From Gemmata massiliana (GTDB lineage: Bacteria > Planctomycetota > Planctomycetia > Gemmatales > Gemmataceae), in the NCBI GenBank assembly GCA_000531095.1, contig HG799469.1, forward strand, positions 378,570 through 442,569: 64,000 bases of DNA. Direction: 5' to 3'. Below, in pieces: positions 33,722-42,107 of this stretch. Position 1 is the stretch's first letter. Each line of letters opens with the position of its first letter. Below the pieces are notes generated by a model. The model did not search any database. It saw nothing but the letters and a program-made list of their open reading frames with translations, and was not told the origin of the DNA. The position numbers and the translations under genes are program-made.

Positions 33722-35329
33722 TCACGGACCGTGTTCGTAGAGCACTTCGCACAGCTTGCCGAGCGCCTTCCCCTCGCGCGATGAGGTGACGCCTTCCGGG
33801 AGCGGCACGTTGTTCACGATGATGCAGAAATAGAGTTCGGTGCCGTTCTTCGTGGTCATCGTGCCGGCCAGCGCCTTGCTCTTGAGCAGGAACCGCTCGT
33901 TCGCGTTGTCGTACCAGATGAGCGTGCCGGTTTTCGCGAACGCCTTTCCGCGCGCCGGGCTGTCTTCCTTTACCGATTCGCTGAGCGTGCCGTCCACGCC
34001 GAGAATTGGCAGCGCGGCCTTGTATGCGTCCCACTCCGGGCGCTTCGCCATGCCCTGAATCACTTGCACTGTCGCTCGTGCGCTCGCGTGGTCCGCCGGC
34101 GACCCGCCCGCGCCGCCACCGAACGAAACGGCGCTCGTATCCACACCCAGTTCCTTCAGAATTTTGGCCTGCTCCTTGAGGCCCGATTCCACCGTGGTTT
34201 GACCTTTCGATGCGGCAAGCAGCGCGGGTAACGTGCTCGCGTACAAGTTGTGGCTCACCTTCAGCGTGACGCGGAGCGTGTCTTTGAGCGGCGCGGAGGT
34301 GAACGTCGCGACCTTGCGGAGCTTCTCGTATTCGCTTTTTGCGGGTAGAGGGCTGGGGGCGGGGCGGAGCACCGCGCACTGGACCTGCACTCCGTTGCGA
34401 CGCAGTGCTTCGATAAAAAGCGCCCGGGCGAAAAGGGTCGGTTCGTCCACGTTGTAGATCCGGACGTGGGGCTTACTCCCGACGGGCACTTTGCCGCGAA
34501 CGGCGAACTGTGTCGGCCCAACGGCGAGCAGGTGGAGGTTCGCCGACGATTTTTCCGAACCCGTTCCAACGCTCGCGTCGAGCGTGTAGAAGGACGTTTC
34601 GGGCCGCATCACGACTTTCGCCGGATCGCCTTCTTTTTCGCCCGGCGTCACAATCACATCGATCGCGTTGTCATTCACGACAATCGGCGAGATCGAGTCC
34701 GGTCCGCTCCCGGTACCGCGTGAGCGGGCGAACAGCCGGTCGTCGATGAGCACTTCGCCGTCGATCTGTGTGATTCCCGCGGCTTTCACCTGCTTGGCGA
34801 GGTCGTTCAGGGCCGCGAGTGGGTCCGTGTCGGTCACTTCACAGTCGCCAAACCCGCCGTTTGCGTAGGTGTGGTCCTTGTCCTTGAAAACGATCTTCCC
34901 GTCTTTCGTGGTACGCCCGCCGAACATGAGATCCCCGGACGCGACCAGAATCAGATCTCCGCGAAGTGTCCCTTTGAGGGCTAGCCCGCGTTGGTACACG
35001 TGAGTTTCCTGTTTCTGATCCGGCCCCAGGGCCACCAGCGCCGCCGCGCTCGAAAAGAGCTTCGTGACGGACGCGGGCGCGAGCGTCGCGTCGGGATTGC
35101 GCGAGTAAACGGTCGCGCCGGTCTTCGCGTCGGTGACCAGGACGCCCCAGGAAGCGTGCTTGTAATCGGGAGCTTCGATAACGGCTTCCAGCTTTTCCGA
35201 AAGTGCGGCAGGAGGGGCGGCCGCGGCGGGTACGATCCAGACAAGTGCGAGCAATACGAGCGCGAGCGGGGAACGGGCACGGACCACGGCGACCGCCTTT
35301 CCGGTTGGGGAACGTGACGCGAAGATCAT
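33722..35329 (-). CDS. dacB: D-alanyl-D-alanine carboxypeptidase/endopeptidase, PBP4 type (S13)
   Basis: A periplasmic peptidoglycan hydrolase that trims D-Ala and cuts cross-links. The 535-residue protein has a signal peptide (RSPLALVLLALVWIVPAAAAP). The penicillin-binding motifs are SVTK (PASVTKLFSSAAAL, near residue 88), SHN (VSHNLYASTLPALL, near 357) and KTG (AFAKTGTLIWYD, near 470). The long insert between the first two motifs is typical of family S13. Presence of the gene fits current evidence that planctomycetes make peptidoglycan. It heads the transcript with the zeta-like kinase. The divergent HTH/Fic pair begins 98 bp away. Confidence 0.88.
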   Translation of the reverse strand: MIFASRSPTGKAVAVVRARSPLALVLLALVWIVPAAAAPPAALSEKLEAVIEAPDYKHASWGVLVTDAKTGATVYSRNPDATLAPASVTKLFSSAAALVALGPDQKQETHVYQRGLALKGTLRGDLILVASGDLMFGGRTTKDGKIVFKDKDHTYANGGFGDCEVTDTDPLAALNDLAKQVKAAGITQIDGEVLIDDRLFARSRGTGSGPDSISPIVVNDNAIDVIVTPGEKEGDPAKVVMRPETSFYTLDASVGTGSEKSSANLHLLAVGPTQFAVRGKVPVGSKPHVRIYNVDEPTLFARALFIEALRRNGVQVQCAVLRPAPSPLPAKSEYEKLRKVATFTSAPLKDTLRVTLKVSHNLYASTLPALLAASKGQTTVESGLKEQAKILKELGVDTSAVSFGGGAGGSPADHASARATVQVIQGMAKRPEWDAYKAALPILGVDGTLSESVKEDSPARGKAFAKTGTLIWYDNANERFLLKSKALAGTMTTKNGTELYFCIIVNNVPLPEGVTSSREGKALGKLCEVLYEHGP

Positions 35330-35427
35330 GGTACCACAGTACGTTGCGTGTGCGAGTGCGCTGAGCGGAGTGGTTGACTTTGGTCTGCGGCCCCGTCGAT
35401 GGTATGATCAGTTTTAATGGGGGCGTT

Positions 35428-35799
35428 ATGATACAAACCATTCTGAACAAGCGTCGGAGGCGACTCAGAATCACCGTTCCCGCGCTGGCGCGTATGAGCG
35501 GCGTACCGACTGCAACGGTCCGTCAACTTCTCGTTGATCCAACCGGGGTCCGTTTTGAACACGTCGTGGCGGTCGGTCGCGTCCTCGGGTTAGATCTGGC
35601 GACGGCGCGCCGCGTGTCGGTGAATCGCGTTCTGCGCGACCGCGCGCTCGCAAAAGCGCGATACGTTGCGAGGTTCGTTCAGGGAACACAAGGTCTGGAA
35701 GCGGCAGCGGTTGACCCGGCCGGTTACGAGCGCATCATTCAAGTCGCGGCTCAAGCCCTGCTCGCGGGTAACAAACGGAAACTCTGGGATGAAGACTGA
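35428..35799 (+). CDS. Helix-turn-helix-type partner of the Fic protein
   Basis: A 123-residue basic protein. Residues 7-50 look like a lambda-repressor-type helix-turn-helix (RRLRITVPALARMSGVPTATVRQLLVDPTGVRFEHVVAVGRVLGLDL). The C-terminal half is helical (RALAKARYVARFVQGTQGLEA). ATG 35428 follows GGGGG. It overlaps the Fic gene by 11 bp, so the two form an operon in antitoxin-first order, comparable with the mobile mystery A/B pair. Probably the antitoxin and autoregulator. Confidence 0.65.
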   Translation: MIQTILNKRRRRLRITVPALARMSGVPTATVRQLLVDPTGVRFEHVVAVGRVLGLDLATARRVSVNRVLRDRALAKARYVARFVQGTQGLEAAAVDPAGYERIIQVAAQALLAGNKRKLWDED

Positions 35800-36394
35800 T
35801 CCGGGTTGGGTGCCCATTCCGGGCGAAACTCCCATCGATGATGTGTCCGGGTTGCTCATTAAAGACATCGGAACCCGCGGGCAGTTGAATCAGGCCGAGG
35901 CAGAGAACATCACTCTCGTTGTGGCCAAGTATTTCGTCGGGCGGCTGACCGAGGCCGATGCCCCGTTCACGTTCGATTGGGTGTTCGCGCTTCACAAGGA
36001 AATGTTCGGCCGCGTCTGGGCCTGGGCGGGTTCGCCGCGGACCTGCAACCTGAACCTCGGTTGCCCCGCACACGACGTTGAGGCCAACGTTCTCGGCCTC
36101 GTTCAAGACATTTCGTATTGGGGGAAGGGGCCGTACTCCTTGATCGAGGACGCCGCACTCCTGCACTACCGCGCCGTGAAGATTCACCCGTTCCTGAATG
36201 GGAACGGGCGGTGGGCTCGAATGCTCGCCAATATCTGGTTACGGCTTCACGGTTCCGACCCGGTTCTGTGGCCGGAACCCCAGATAGGCGAAGTCAGTCC
36301 GATCCGATCGGAGTACATTGCCGCGATTCAGGCGGCCGACCGGCTCGACTATGCGCCACTCGTCAAATTGCACCAGCAGTACGCTTCCAGGTGA
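35789..36394 (+). CDS. Fic-domain protein (mobile mystery protein B-like)
   Basis: Fic proteins transfer AMP or other nucleotide groups to target proteins. This 201-residue one has the start of mobile mystery protein B (DPGWVPIPGETPIDDVSGLLIKDIGTRGQLNQAEAENI). LHKEMFGRVWAWAGSPRTCNLNLG precedes the complete catalytic motif HPFLNGNGRWARMLAN, whose His is the active base. No inhibitory (S/T)xxxE(G/N) helix is obvious within it, so inhibition may depend on the upstream partner. ATG 35789 is chosen because earlier in-frame starts overlap the partner's coding sequence widely. Confidence 0.85.
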   Translation: MKTDPGWVPIPGETPIDDVSGLLIKDIGTRGQLNQAEAENITLVVAKYFVGRLTEADAPFTFDWVFALHKEMFGRVWAWAGSPRTCNLNLGCPAHDVEANVLGLVQDISYWGKGPYSLIEDAALLHYRAVKIHPFLNGNGRWARMLANIWLRLHGSDPVLWPEPQIGEVSPIRSEYIAAIQAADRLDYAPLVKLHQQYASR

Positions 36395-36494
36395 CCCCGT
36401 ACCGCCGGCCACCCTTGACGCATTACTCCGCGCGGACTAGCGTGAGACGGGTTGATTCACACCAATGAAGTTCGCAACGCGGCGGTTTCACACA

Positions 36495-37781
36495 ATGCCC
36501 GGTACGTGCGTGGTCGGTTTGCAGTGGGGGGACGAGGCGAAGGGTAAGATCGTCGATCTCCTCGGCGATGGCTTCGATATCGTGGTGCGGTACAACGGCG
36601 GCGCCAACGCCGGGCACACGGTCGTTGTCAACGGAAAGAGCTTCAAACTCTCCCTTCTCCCGACCGGGGTGATCCGGTCGAACGTCCAGTCCGTCATCGG
36701 GAACGGGGTCGTCGTGTACCCGCCCCGGTTCATCGAAGAACTCGAATCGCTCGTGAAGCAGGGCGGGCTCGATGTGTCCGGGTCGCTGTTCGTGAGCGAC
36801 CACGCGCACGTCATCTTCCCGTACCACATGGAAGAGGAGCGGCTGCTCGAAAGCGGCTCCGAGGGGAAGATCGGCACCACCGGGCGCGGGATCGGGCCGT
36901 GCTACCAGGACAAGGTCGGCCGGCGGTTCGCTATTCGTGTCGGCGAACTGCTCCAGCCGGACCACCTGCGCGAACGACTGCGGTTCGTGGTGCCGTTCAA
37001 GAACAAGCTCATGAGCGCGCTCGCGGGCGGTACGGCGCCGAAGGTCTTCGACCCCGAAGCGGTCGCGACCGAGTACCTGACCTACGCGGAACGCCTCCGG
37101 CCGTTCGTGCGGGACACCACGCGCTTCCTGCACGACGCGATCGCGGCCAACAAGCGAATCATTTTCGAGGCCGCGCAGGGCAGCTTGCTCGACGTGGACC
37201 ACGGCACGTTCCCCTACGTCACCAGTTCGAGCAGCCTCCCGTCTGGCATTTGGGGCGGGTCCGGCGTGCCCGCGAAGCACCTGAAGCGGATCATCGGCGT
37301 GGTGAAGGCGTACACGAGCCGCGTGGGGCAGGGGCCGTTCCCGACGGAACTGAACGATGATCTGGGTGAACAAATCCGGCGCGTCGGGCGCGAGTACGGC
37401 ACCGTGACGGGACGCCCACGCCGCGTCGGGTGGCTCGATTCGGTGGCCGTGCGTTACACCGCGGCGCTCGCCGGTGCGGACGAGATCACGCTAATGCTGC
37501 TCGACGTGCTGAGCGGCATCCCGGAACTGAAGATCTGCACCGCCTACGAACTCGACGGCTCGCGCATCACGCACTTCCCGAGCGACGCACACCTGCTGGC
37601 GCGGTGCAAACCGGTGTACGAGACGCTACCGGGCTGGACCGAAGACCTGACCGCGGTGCGCGCGATCTCGGACCTGCCGAGCGCGGCCCGGCGCTACATC
37701 GACCGCGTCGCCGAGCTGATCGGGCTGAAGGTGTCCGTGGTGTCTGTCGGTCCCGGGCGCGAACAGACGATCATGGTGTAG
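36495..37781 (+). CDS. purA: Adenylosuccinate synthetase
   Basis: It catalyses the GTP-dependent joining of aspartate to IMP, the first step from IMP to AMP. The 428-residue protein has the signature VVGLQWGDEAKGKIVD with the P-loop-like glycine motif, NAGHTVV, KIGTTGRGIGPCYQDKVGRR, EAAQGSLLDVDHGTFPYVTSSS, VVKAYTSRVGQGPFPTE and RRVGWLDSVAVRY. All active-site segments are present and length is normal. ATG 36495 gives the usual start; ATG 36465 adds ten residues. Monocistronic by spacing. Confidence 0.97.
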   Translation: MPGTCVVGLQWGDEAKGKIVDLLGDGFDIVVRYNGGANAGHTVVVNGKSFKLSLLPTGVIRSNVQSVIGNGVVVYPPRFIEELESLVKQGGLDVSGSLFVSDHAHVIFPYHMEEERLLESGSEGKIGTTGRGIGPCYQDKVGRRFAIRVGELLQPDHLRERLRFVVPFKNKLMSALAGGTAPKVFDPEAVATEYLTYAERLRPFVRDTTRFLHDAIAANKRIIFEAAQGSLLDVDHGTFPYVTSSSSLPSGIWGGSGVPAKHLKRIIGVVKAYTSRVGQGPFPTELNDDLGEQIRRVGREYGTVTGRPRRVGWLDSVAVRYTAALAGADEITLMLLDVLSGIPELKICTAYELDGSRITHFPSDAHLLARCKPVYETLPGWTEDLTAVRAISDLPSAARRYIDRVAELIGLKVSVVSVGPGREQTIMV

Positions 37782-38216
37782 ACGCAACACTTGGACTGAT
37801 GCTAGCGCTAATGAACGCACCGCGGACTGAAACGCCCGGTTCACCCGGCCCGCGGTGTCATCGGTTGAGTGTGTCGTGTCATTGTGTCGGCGGCATCAGT
37901 CGGGTGTAATGAACGACGCGCGAATACCAGATGGCAGATGTGGCTAACGGATCGCGTTTTTCGGGTACGTGATCGGTGAATCGAGCCGGAAATGTTAGCA
38001 TTTGTTAGCCATCGAAAGAACCGCTGAGAGCGTTCGGCCGTATCGAAGTGTTGAGTGCGTCATTGTTTGGGGCGATTCTCGCTGGGGATGGTGCGGGTGT
38101 CGCCCGGAATTGTTAGCAGTTGTGAGTCGCGCCTCGTTCTCGTGGGGTTTTTGGAACCAAGCGAACAGGCAATCGTGGTGTGAGCCGGTGTTTCGCCCTC
38201 GATCCCTGAATTGCAC
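37782..38216. other. Intergenic region without a recognised gene
   Basis: The open frames have no domain support. Three GTTAGCA-like pieces (ATGTTAGCATTTGTTAGCC at about 37990 and TTGTTAGCAG at about 38110) occur within 130 bp, but I see no clear repeat structure. It presumably holds the promoter of the next gene. Confidence 0.5.
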
Positions 38217-38768
38217 ATGGCGCAACTGGTTGGAACGAAGTGCGTGATCTGTCAGGAAAAGATCACGAACGAACTGGACTCGCGCTACTGCCGCGATTGT
38301 GGTAAGCCGCGGCACACGGCCTGCGTTCGGCTCCCGGATCGCCCGACGGACGAGCTGTGTTACGAGTGCGGCGTTCCTGTTGACGCGCTTAGCAAACCTG
38401 TTGAGCCGAAAGAAACGCCTGATTTTTTGCAATACGGCACGTTTCCGGTTGCGCGCACGTGCCCGAAGTGCCGTGGTGAGAAATATAAGCGAGTGAAACC
38501 CCTGGGGTGGATCGCGTTCAAGTGGGACCGGGTGTGTAAGGACTGCGCGACACGATACACTCCACCAACGCCGTGGTGGGCCGCACTGATCTTTCTCGGG
38601 GTCGGGCTCCTCCTGGCGGGGTTCGGGGGGATAAGCGTGCTCTGGAGCGTGGTGAAGGGCAACCCGCTCAGTTTGCCCGCGATGGCTTGTGAGGGGTTTC
38701 TGGGGATAATCGGTTGTCTTTCGATCTATCACGGCCTTCGTAGTCTCTTCAATCCAGGAGACGTGTGA
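38217..38768 (+). CDS. Membrane protein with N-terminal zinc ribbons
   Basis: A 183-residue protein. Two CxxC sets are visible at the N-terminus (TKCVICQEKI and RYCRDCGKPRHTACVR...LCYECG), then another pair of CxxC (RTCPKCRGEKYKR and RVCKDCATRY). The C-terminal 60 residues form two membrane helices (WWAALIFLGVGLLLAGFGGI and ACEGFLGIIGCLSIYHGL). The zinc ribbons would lie in the cytoplasm. Function unknown. It is followed by uppS after 22 bp, so it may belong to that transcript. Confidence 0.65.
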   Translation: MAQLVGTKCVICQEKITNELDSRYCRDCGKPRHTACVRLPDRPTDELCYECGVPVDALSKPVEPKETPDFLQYGTFPVARTCPKCRGEKYKRVKPLGWIAFKWDRVCKDCATRYTPPTPWWAALIFLGVGLLLAGFGGISVLWSVVKGNPLSLPAMACEGFLGIIGCLSIYHGLRSLFNPGDV

Positions 38769-38790
38769 GGGAACACCGCACCGGGCATCT

Positions 38791-39564
38791 ATGATCTCCA
38801 CGACGCACGAACCCCGCGAATACGCCCGCTCGGTCGGACTCGATCCGGCCCGGCTGCCGCGTCACATCGCCATCATCATGGACGGCAACGGGCGGTGGGC
38901 ACAGCGCCAGGGCAAGGAACGCGCCGAGGGGCACGAGCGCGGCGCGCACTCCGTCGACGTGATTACCGAAGAGTGCTGCCGGCTCGGGATCGGCCAACTC
39001 ACGCTGTACTGCCTCAGCTCCGAGAACTGGAAGCGCCCGAAGCCGGAAATCGACTTCCTGATGGCGCTCCTCAAGCAGTACCTGCTCGCGGAACGGGAGA
39101 AGATCCAGGAGCAGAACATCCGGTTCACGGTGATCGGTCGGCGCTCGGGGCTGCCTGATGAAGTGCTCGCAGAGATCGACGAGAACGTGCGCCTCACGCA
39201 GCACAACACCGGGCTGACGCTGTGCCTCGCGATCAATTACGGCAGCCGCGCCGAGATCGTGGACGCGGTGCAGTCGCTTGCGGCGCGCGTGAACCGCGGG
39301 GATCTACAGCCGGAAGAGATCGACGAAGCGGCCATCTCCGGCGCGCTGTACACGGGCGGAATGCCGGACCCGGACTTGCTCGTCCGCACCGCGGGCGAGA
39401 TGCGCGTGAGCAACTACCTCCTCTGGCAGATCTCCTACGCGGAAATTTGGGTCACGCCGAAGTTCTGGCCCGAATTCGACGCCAGTTTGCTGCACGACGC
39501 GCTCCGCGACTTCTCGCGGCGCGAACGGCGCTTCGGCGGACTGACCACGGACACCACCACATGA
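38791..39564 (+). CDS. uppS: Undecaprenyl diphosphate synthase (cis-prenyltransferase)
   Basis: It makes the C55 carrier lipid for peptidoglycan and other glycans from farnesyl diphosphate and isopentenyl diphosphate. The 257-residue protein has the family start HIAIIMDGNGRWAQRQG with the catalytic Asp, GHERGAHSVDVI, LTLYCLSSENWKRP, and the end signature DPDLLVRTAGEMRVSNYLLWQISYAEIWVTPKFWPEF. All conserved regions are present. cdsA follows 22 bp after, the classical uppS-cdsA pair of bacteria. Confidence 0.96.
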   Translation: MISTTHEPREYARSVGLDPARLPRHIAIIMDGNGRWAQRQGKERAEGHERGAHSVDVITEECCRLGIGQLTLYCLSSENWKRPKPEIDFLMALLKQYLLAEREKIQEQNIRFTVIGRRSGLPDEVLAEIDENVRLTQHNTGLTLCLAINYGSRAEIVDAVQSLAARVNRGDLQPEEIDEAAISGALYTGGMPDPDLLVRTAGEMRVSNYLLWQISYAEIWVTPKFWPEFDASLLHDALRDFSRRERRFGGLTTDTTT

Positions 39565-39586
39565 CCGACCCACGAGCGCATTCGTA

Positions 39587-40459
39587 ATGATCCGAACGCG
39601 ACTGGTAGTCGGATCGCTCCTCGCTCTGGGAGCTTGTGGCGTGCTGTTCGGCGACTCGTGGCTCGCGCGCAGCGGGTTCGCGTGGTTCCCGTTCCTGTTC
39701 GTCTTCCTGATGCTCGCGGGTGCCCTCGGCTCCCGCGAACTCGTTCGACTTATCCCCGCCGTACACCGCCCGTCCGAAGGGCTCGTCACCTGCGGTGTGC
39801 TACTCGCGCTACTGGCGAATTGGTACCCCGCCATCCATCAGCAGTTCAGCCTCGTGCCCGCATCAGTGTGGGCGCTGGCCGCGTGGATTCTCGCGGCAGT
39901 GCTGATTGCGGCGTTCCTGCTGGAAATGCGCCGGTACACCGGCGAACCAGGAGTCGCGGTTCCGCGCCTTGCGCTGACACTCTTTGCGGTCGCGTACTTG
40001 GGCCTCCTGGCGTGTTTCTTCGCGCAAATCCGCTGGCTCGTGCCTGATGCCGACACGAGCGCGATCATGCTCGCGCTGGTCGTGTTCGTGCCGAAGGGGA
40101 ACGACATCGGGGCGTTCTTCACGGGCACGTTCCTCGGCCGGCACAAGATGACGCCCGTGCTCAGCCCCAAGAAGACGTGGGAAGGGTTCGCGGGCGGAAT
40201 GACGACCGGCGCCGCGGTCGCGGTGGGCTTCTCGTTCATGGGCGACGTGTTCCGGCACGGCATCCCGGAAGCCATTGCGTTCGGGCTGGTAGTGGGGCTG
40301 GCGGGGGTACTCGGCGACCTGGCCGAATCGCTCATCAAACGTGACGGCCAGATGAAGGACGCTTCCAAAAGTATCCCTGGTTTTGGCGGCGTACTCGACG
40401 TGATCGATTCGGTACTTTTTGCGGCTCCCGTCGCGTATCTGTGGTTCAGTTGGCACTAA
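39587..40459 (+). CDS. cdsA: Phosphatidate cytidylyltransferase
   Basis: It forms CDP-diacylglycerol from phosphatidate and CTP at the inner membrane. The 290-residue protein has about eight hydrophobic helices and the C-terminal signature KKTWEGFAGGMTTGAAV followed by LAGVLGDLAESLIKRDGQMKDASKSIPGFGGVLDVIDSVLFAAPVAY. The last part matches the CDS family pattern with its conserved aspartates. It is in an operon with uppS. ATG 39587 is the only sensible start. Confidence 0.94.
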   Translation: MIRTRLVVGSLLALGACGVLFGDSWLARSGFAWFPFLFVFLMLAGALGSRELVRLIPAVHRPSEGLVTCGVLLALLANWYPAIHQQFSLVPASVWALAAWILAAVLIAAFLLEMRRYTGEPGVAVPRLALTLFAVAYLGLLACFFAQIRWLVPDADTSAIMLALVVFVPKGNDIGAFFTGTFLGRHKMTPVLSPKKTWEGFAGGMTTGAAVAVGFSFMGDVFRHGIPEAIAFGLVVGLAGVLGDLAESLIKRDGQMKDASKSIPGFGGVLDVIDSVLFAAPVAYLWFSWH

Positions 40460-40569
40460 AAGCCGATCTACTGTCTGAGGGACATGCGAGAAGAGAACGA
40501 ACTCGCCGCCGACTTCGTGTGTCCCTGTGCGAACTTCGTACTTCTGCGTCGCAAGATTGGAACTTCAAC

Positions 40570-41538
40570 ATGGCCGATTCGCTGGTGACGCGCACGCTGA
40601 CGATCGAGGACCGCGACGAGGCGGTGATCCTCTTCGGCCCGCGCGATCAGCACTTGCGCGCCCTCCGCGATGCGTTCGCGGTGAAGGCCGTGTACCGCAG
40701 CGGGGAACTGAAGATCGAGGGCACCGCCGAAGCCGCGGAGCAGTTCGAGCGCGCACTTCAACAGGTGCGCCAGGTCGCGCGCAAGCACGGCAAACTCGAC
40801 GCGAAGGACGTGACCGGCGTGATCGACGTGATCCGCGGTGGCACGAATCGCGGGACCGGTTCCGTGGTCGCGACGGAAGGTGGCCGGAATCTGCGCACGC
40901 GCACCGACGGCCAGGGCCGGTACGTGCAGGCGCTCCAGTCGCACGACGTGGTGCTGTGCGTCGGCCCGGCGGGTAGCGGGAAGACGTACCTCGCGGTCGC
41001 GTGGGCCGTGTCGCTGTTGCGAAGCAAACAGGTGCGGAAGATCGTGCTCGTGCGCCCCGCGGTCGAAGCGGGCGAGCGGCTCGGGTTCCTGCCCGGCGAC
41101 CTCGTCGCGAAGATCAGCCCGTACCTCCGGCCCCTCTACGACGCGCTCGCGGACATGATGGAACCGGATACGGTGAAGAAGCACATGGAGAGCGAGGTCA
41201 TCGAGATCCTGCCACTGGGGTACATGCGCGGCCGGACGTTGTCGCATGCGTGCATCATTCTGGACGAGGGCCAGAACGCGACCGTCGAGCAGATGAAGAT
41301 GTTCCTGACCCGGATGGGAACGAACTCGAAGGTCATCGTGACCGGCGACATGACGCAGACCGACCTCCCGCGCACCGTGCGGAGCGGTCTGGCCGACGCC
41401 GTTCACCGGCTGCGCGACGTCGAGGGGCTGTCGATCGTGTACCTCGACCAGACGGACATCGTGCGGAACCCGCTCGTGACGCGGATCGTGAAGGCCTACG
41501 AGGATGAGTCGCCCCGCGGCCGCAAGCCGACGGCGTAA
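40570..41538 (+). CDS. PhoH family P-loop ATPase
   Basis: A 322-residue cytoplasmic ATPase of the PhoH/YbeZ group, linked to RNA metabolism and ribosome maturation. A KH-like N-terminus (DQHLRALRDAFAVKAVYRSGELKIEG) precedes the ATPase domain with Walker A GPAGSGKTYLAVAWA, SHACIILDEGQNATVEQMKMFLTRMG as Walker B region, and KVIVTGDMTQTDLPRTVRSGL. ATG 40570 gives the family N-terminus; the frame upstream belongs to the cdsA end. The frequent partner ybeY is not adjacent here. The next gene starts 11 bp on. Confidence 0.93.
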   Translation: MADSLVTRTLTIEDRDEAVILFGPRDQHLRALRDAFAVKAVYRSGELKIEGTAEAAEQFERALQQVRQVARKHGKLDAKDVTGVIDVIRGGTNRGTGSVVATEGGRNLRTRTDGQGRYVQALQSHDVVLCVGPAGSGKTYLAVAWAVSLLRSKQVRKIVLVRPAVEAGERLGFLPGDLVAKISPYLRPLYDALADMMEPDTVKKHMESEVIEILPLGYMRGRTLSHACIILDEGQNATVEQMKMFLTRMGTNSKVIVTGDMTQTDLPRTVRSGLADAVHRLRDVEGLSIVYLDQTDIVRNPLVTRIVKAYEDESPRGRKPTA

Positions 41539-41548
41539 GGAGAAATCG

Positions 41549-41968
41549 ATGAGCCGGCGGTATTGGATCGCTACCGGGTTGGTCGCGTTCTTCGTACTCG
41601 TCGCCGCTGCTTTCTCGACGAAGGAGCTAGACGCGCATTACAACTCAGAACAAACAATTCTTCGGGCGAGGTACGTGCTCCAATCGTGCGAGGTGTATCG
41701 AGGAGATCCGGCATCGGGGGGAAAGTATCCGGTCGCGCTCTTGGACCTTCACAAGCGACCTTCCGAGGGAAAGTCGTTCTTACCAGACGGGGATTCGGAT
41801 CTCTTGGACATGTGGGGCAATCCGTATCGCTACGCTGTCATTGCCAATGCGCACGGTGAGCAAGAGGTCTACGTGTGGGCCGAGCGGGTCGTCAGGGGCA
41901 AACTGAAATTACTCGGGGCGAAGCGGAACGCAGACGGGGGGATCGAGTTATTTGGTTTGGAGAAGTGA
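41549..41968 (+). CDS. Type II secretion GspG-like single-pass protein
   Basis: A 139-residue protein with an N-terminal membrane helix (YWIATGLVAFFVLVAAAFS). The soluble part ends in the pattern SFLPDGDSDLLDMWGNPYRYAVI, as in the C-terminal domain of GspG major pseudopilins, where aspartates bind calcium. The classical prepilin peptidase motif GFTLIE is missing, so it is a GspG-like relative rather than a true pseudopilin. It follows phoH closely. Function unknown. Confidence 0.6.
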   Translation: MSRRYWIATGLVAFFVLVAAAFSTKELDAHYNSEQTILRARYVLQSCEVYRGDPASGGKYPVALLDLHKRPSEGKSFLPDGDSDLLDMWGNPYRYAVIANAHGEQEVYVWAERVVRGKLKLLGAKRNADGGIELFGLEK

Positions 41969-42107
41969 AGTGTGAGATTGTAATCACAACTCACTTCAAT
42001 GAGCGGGTACAACGAGTGACTGGATATCTCGACGAGACCGCGTTTATTATCACTCCGCGCTTCGTGTGAAGCGCCCCACCTTTCGACGCGATCCAGGATC
42101 AGTGCCG

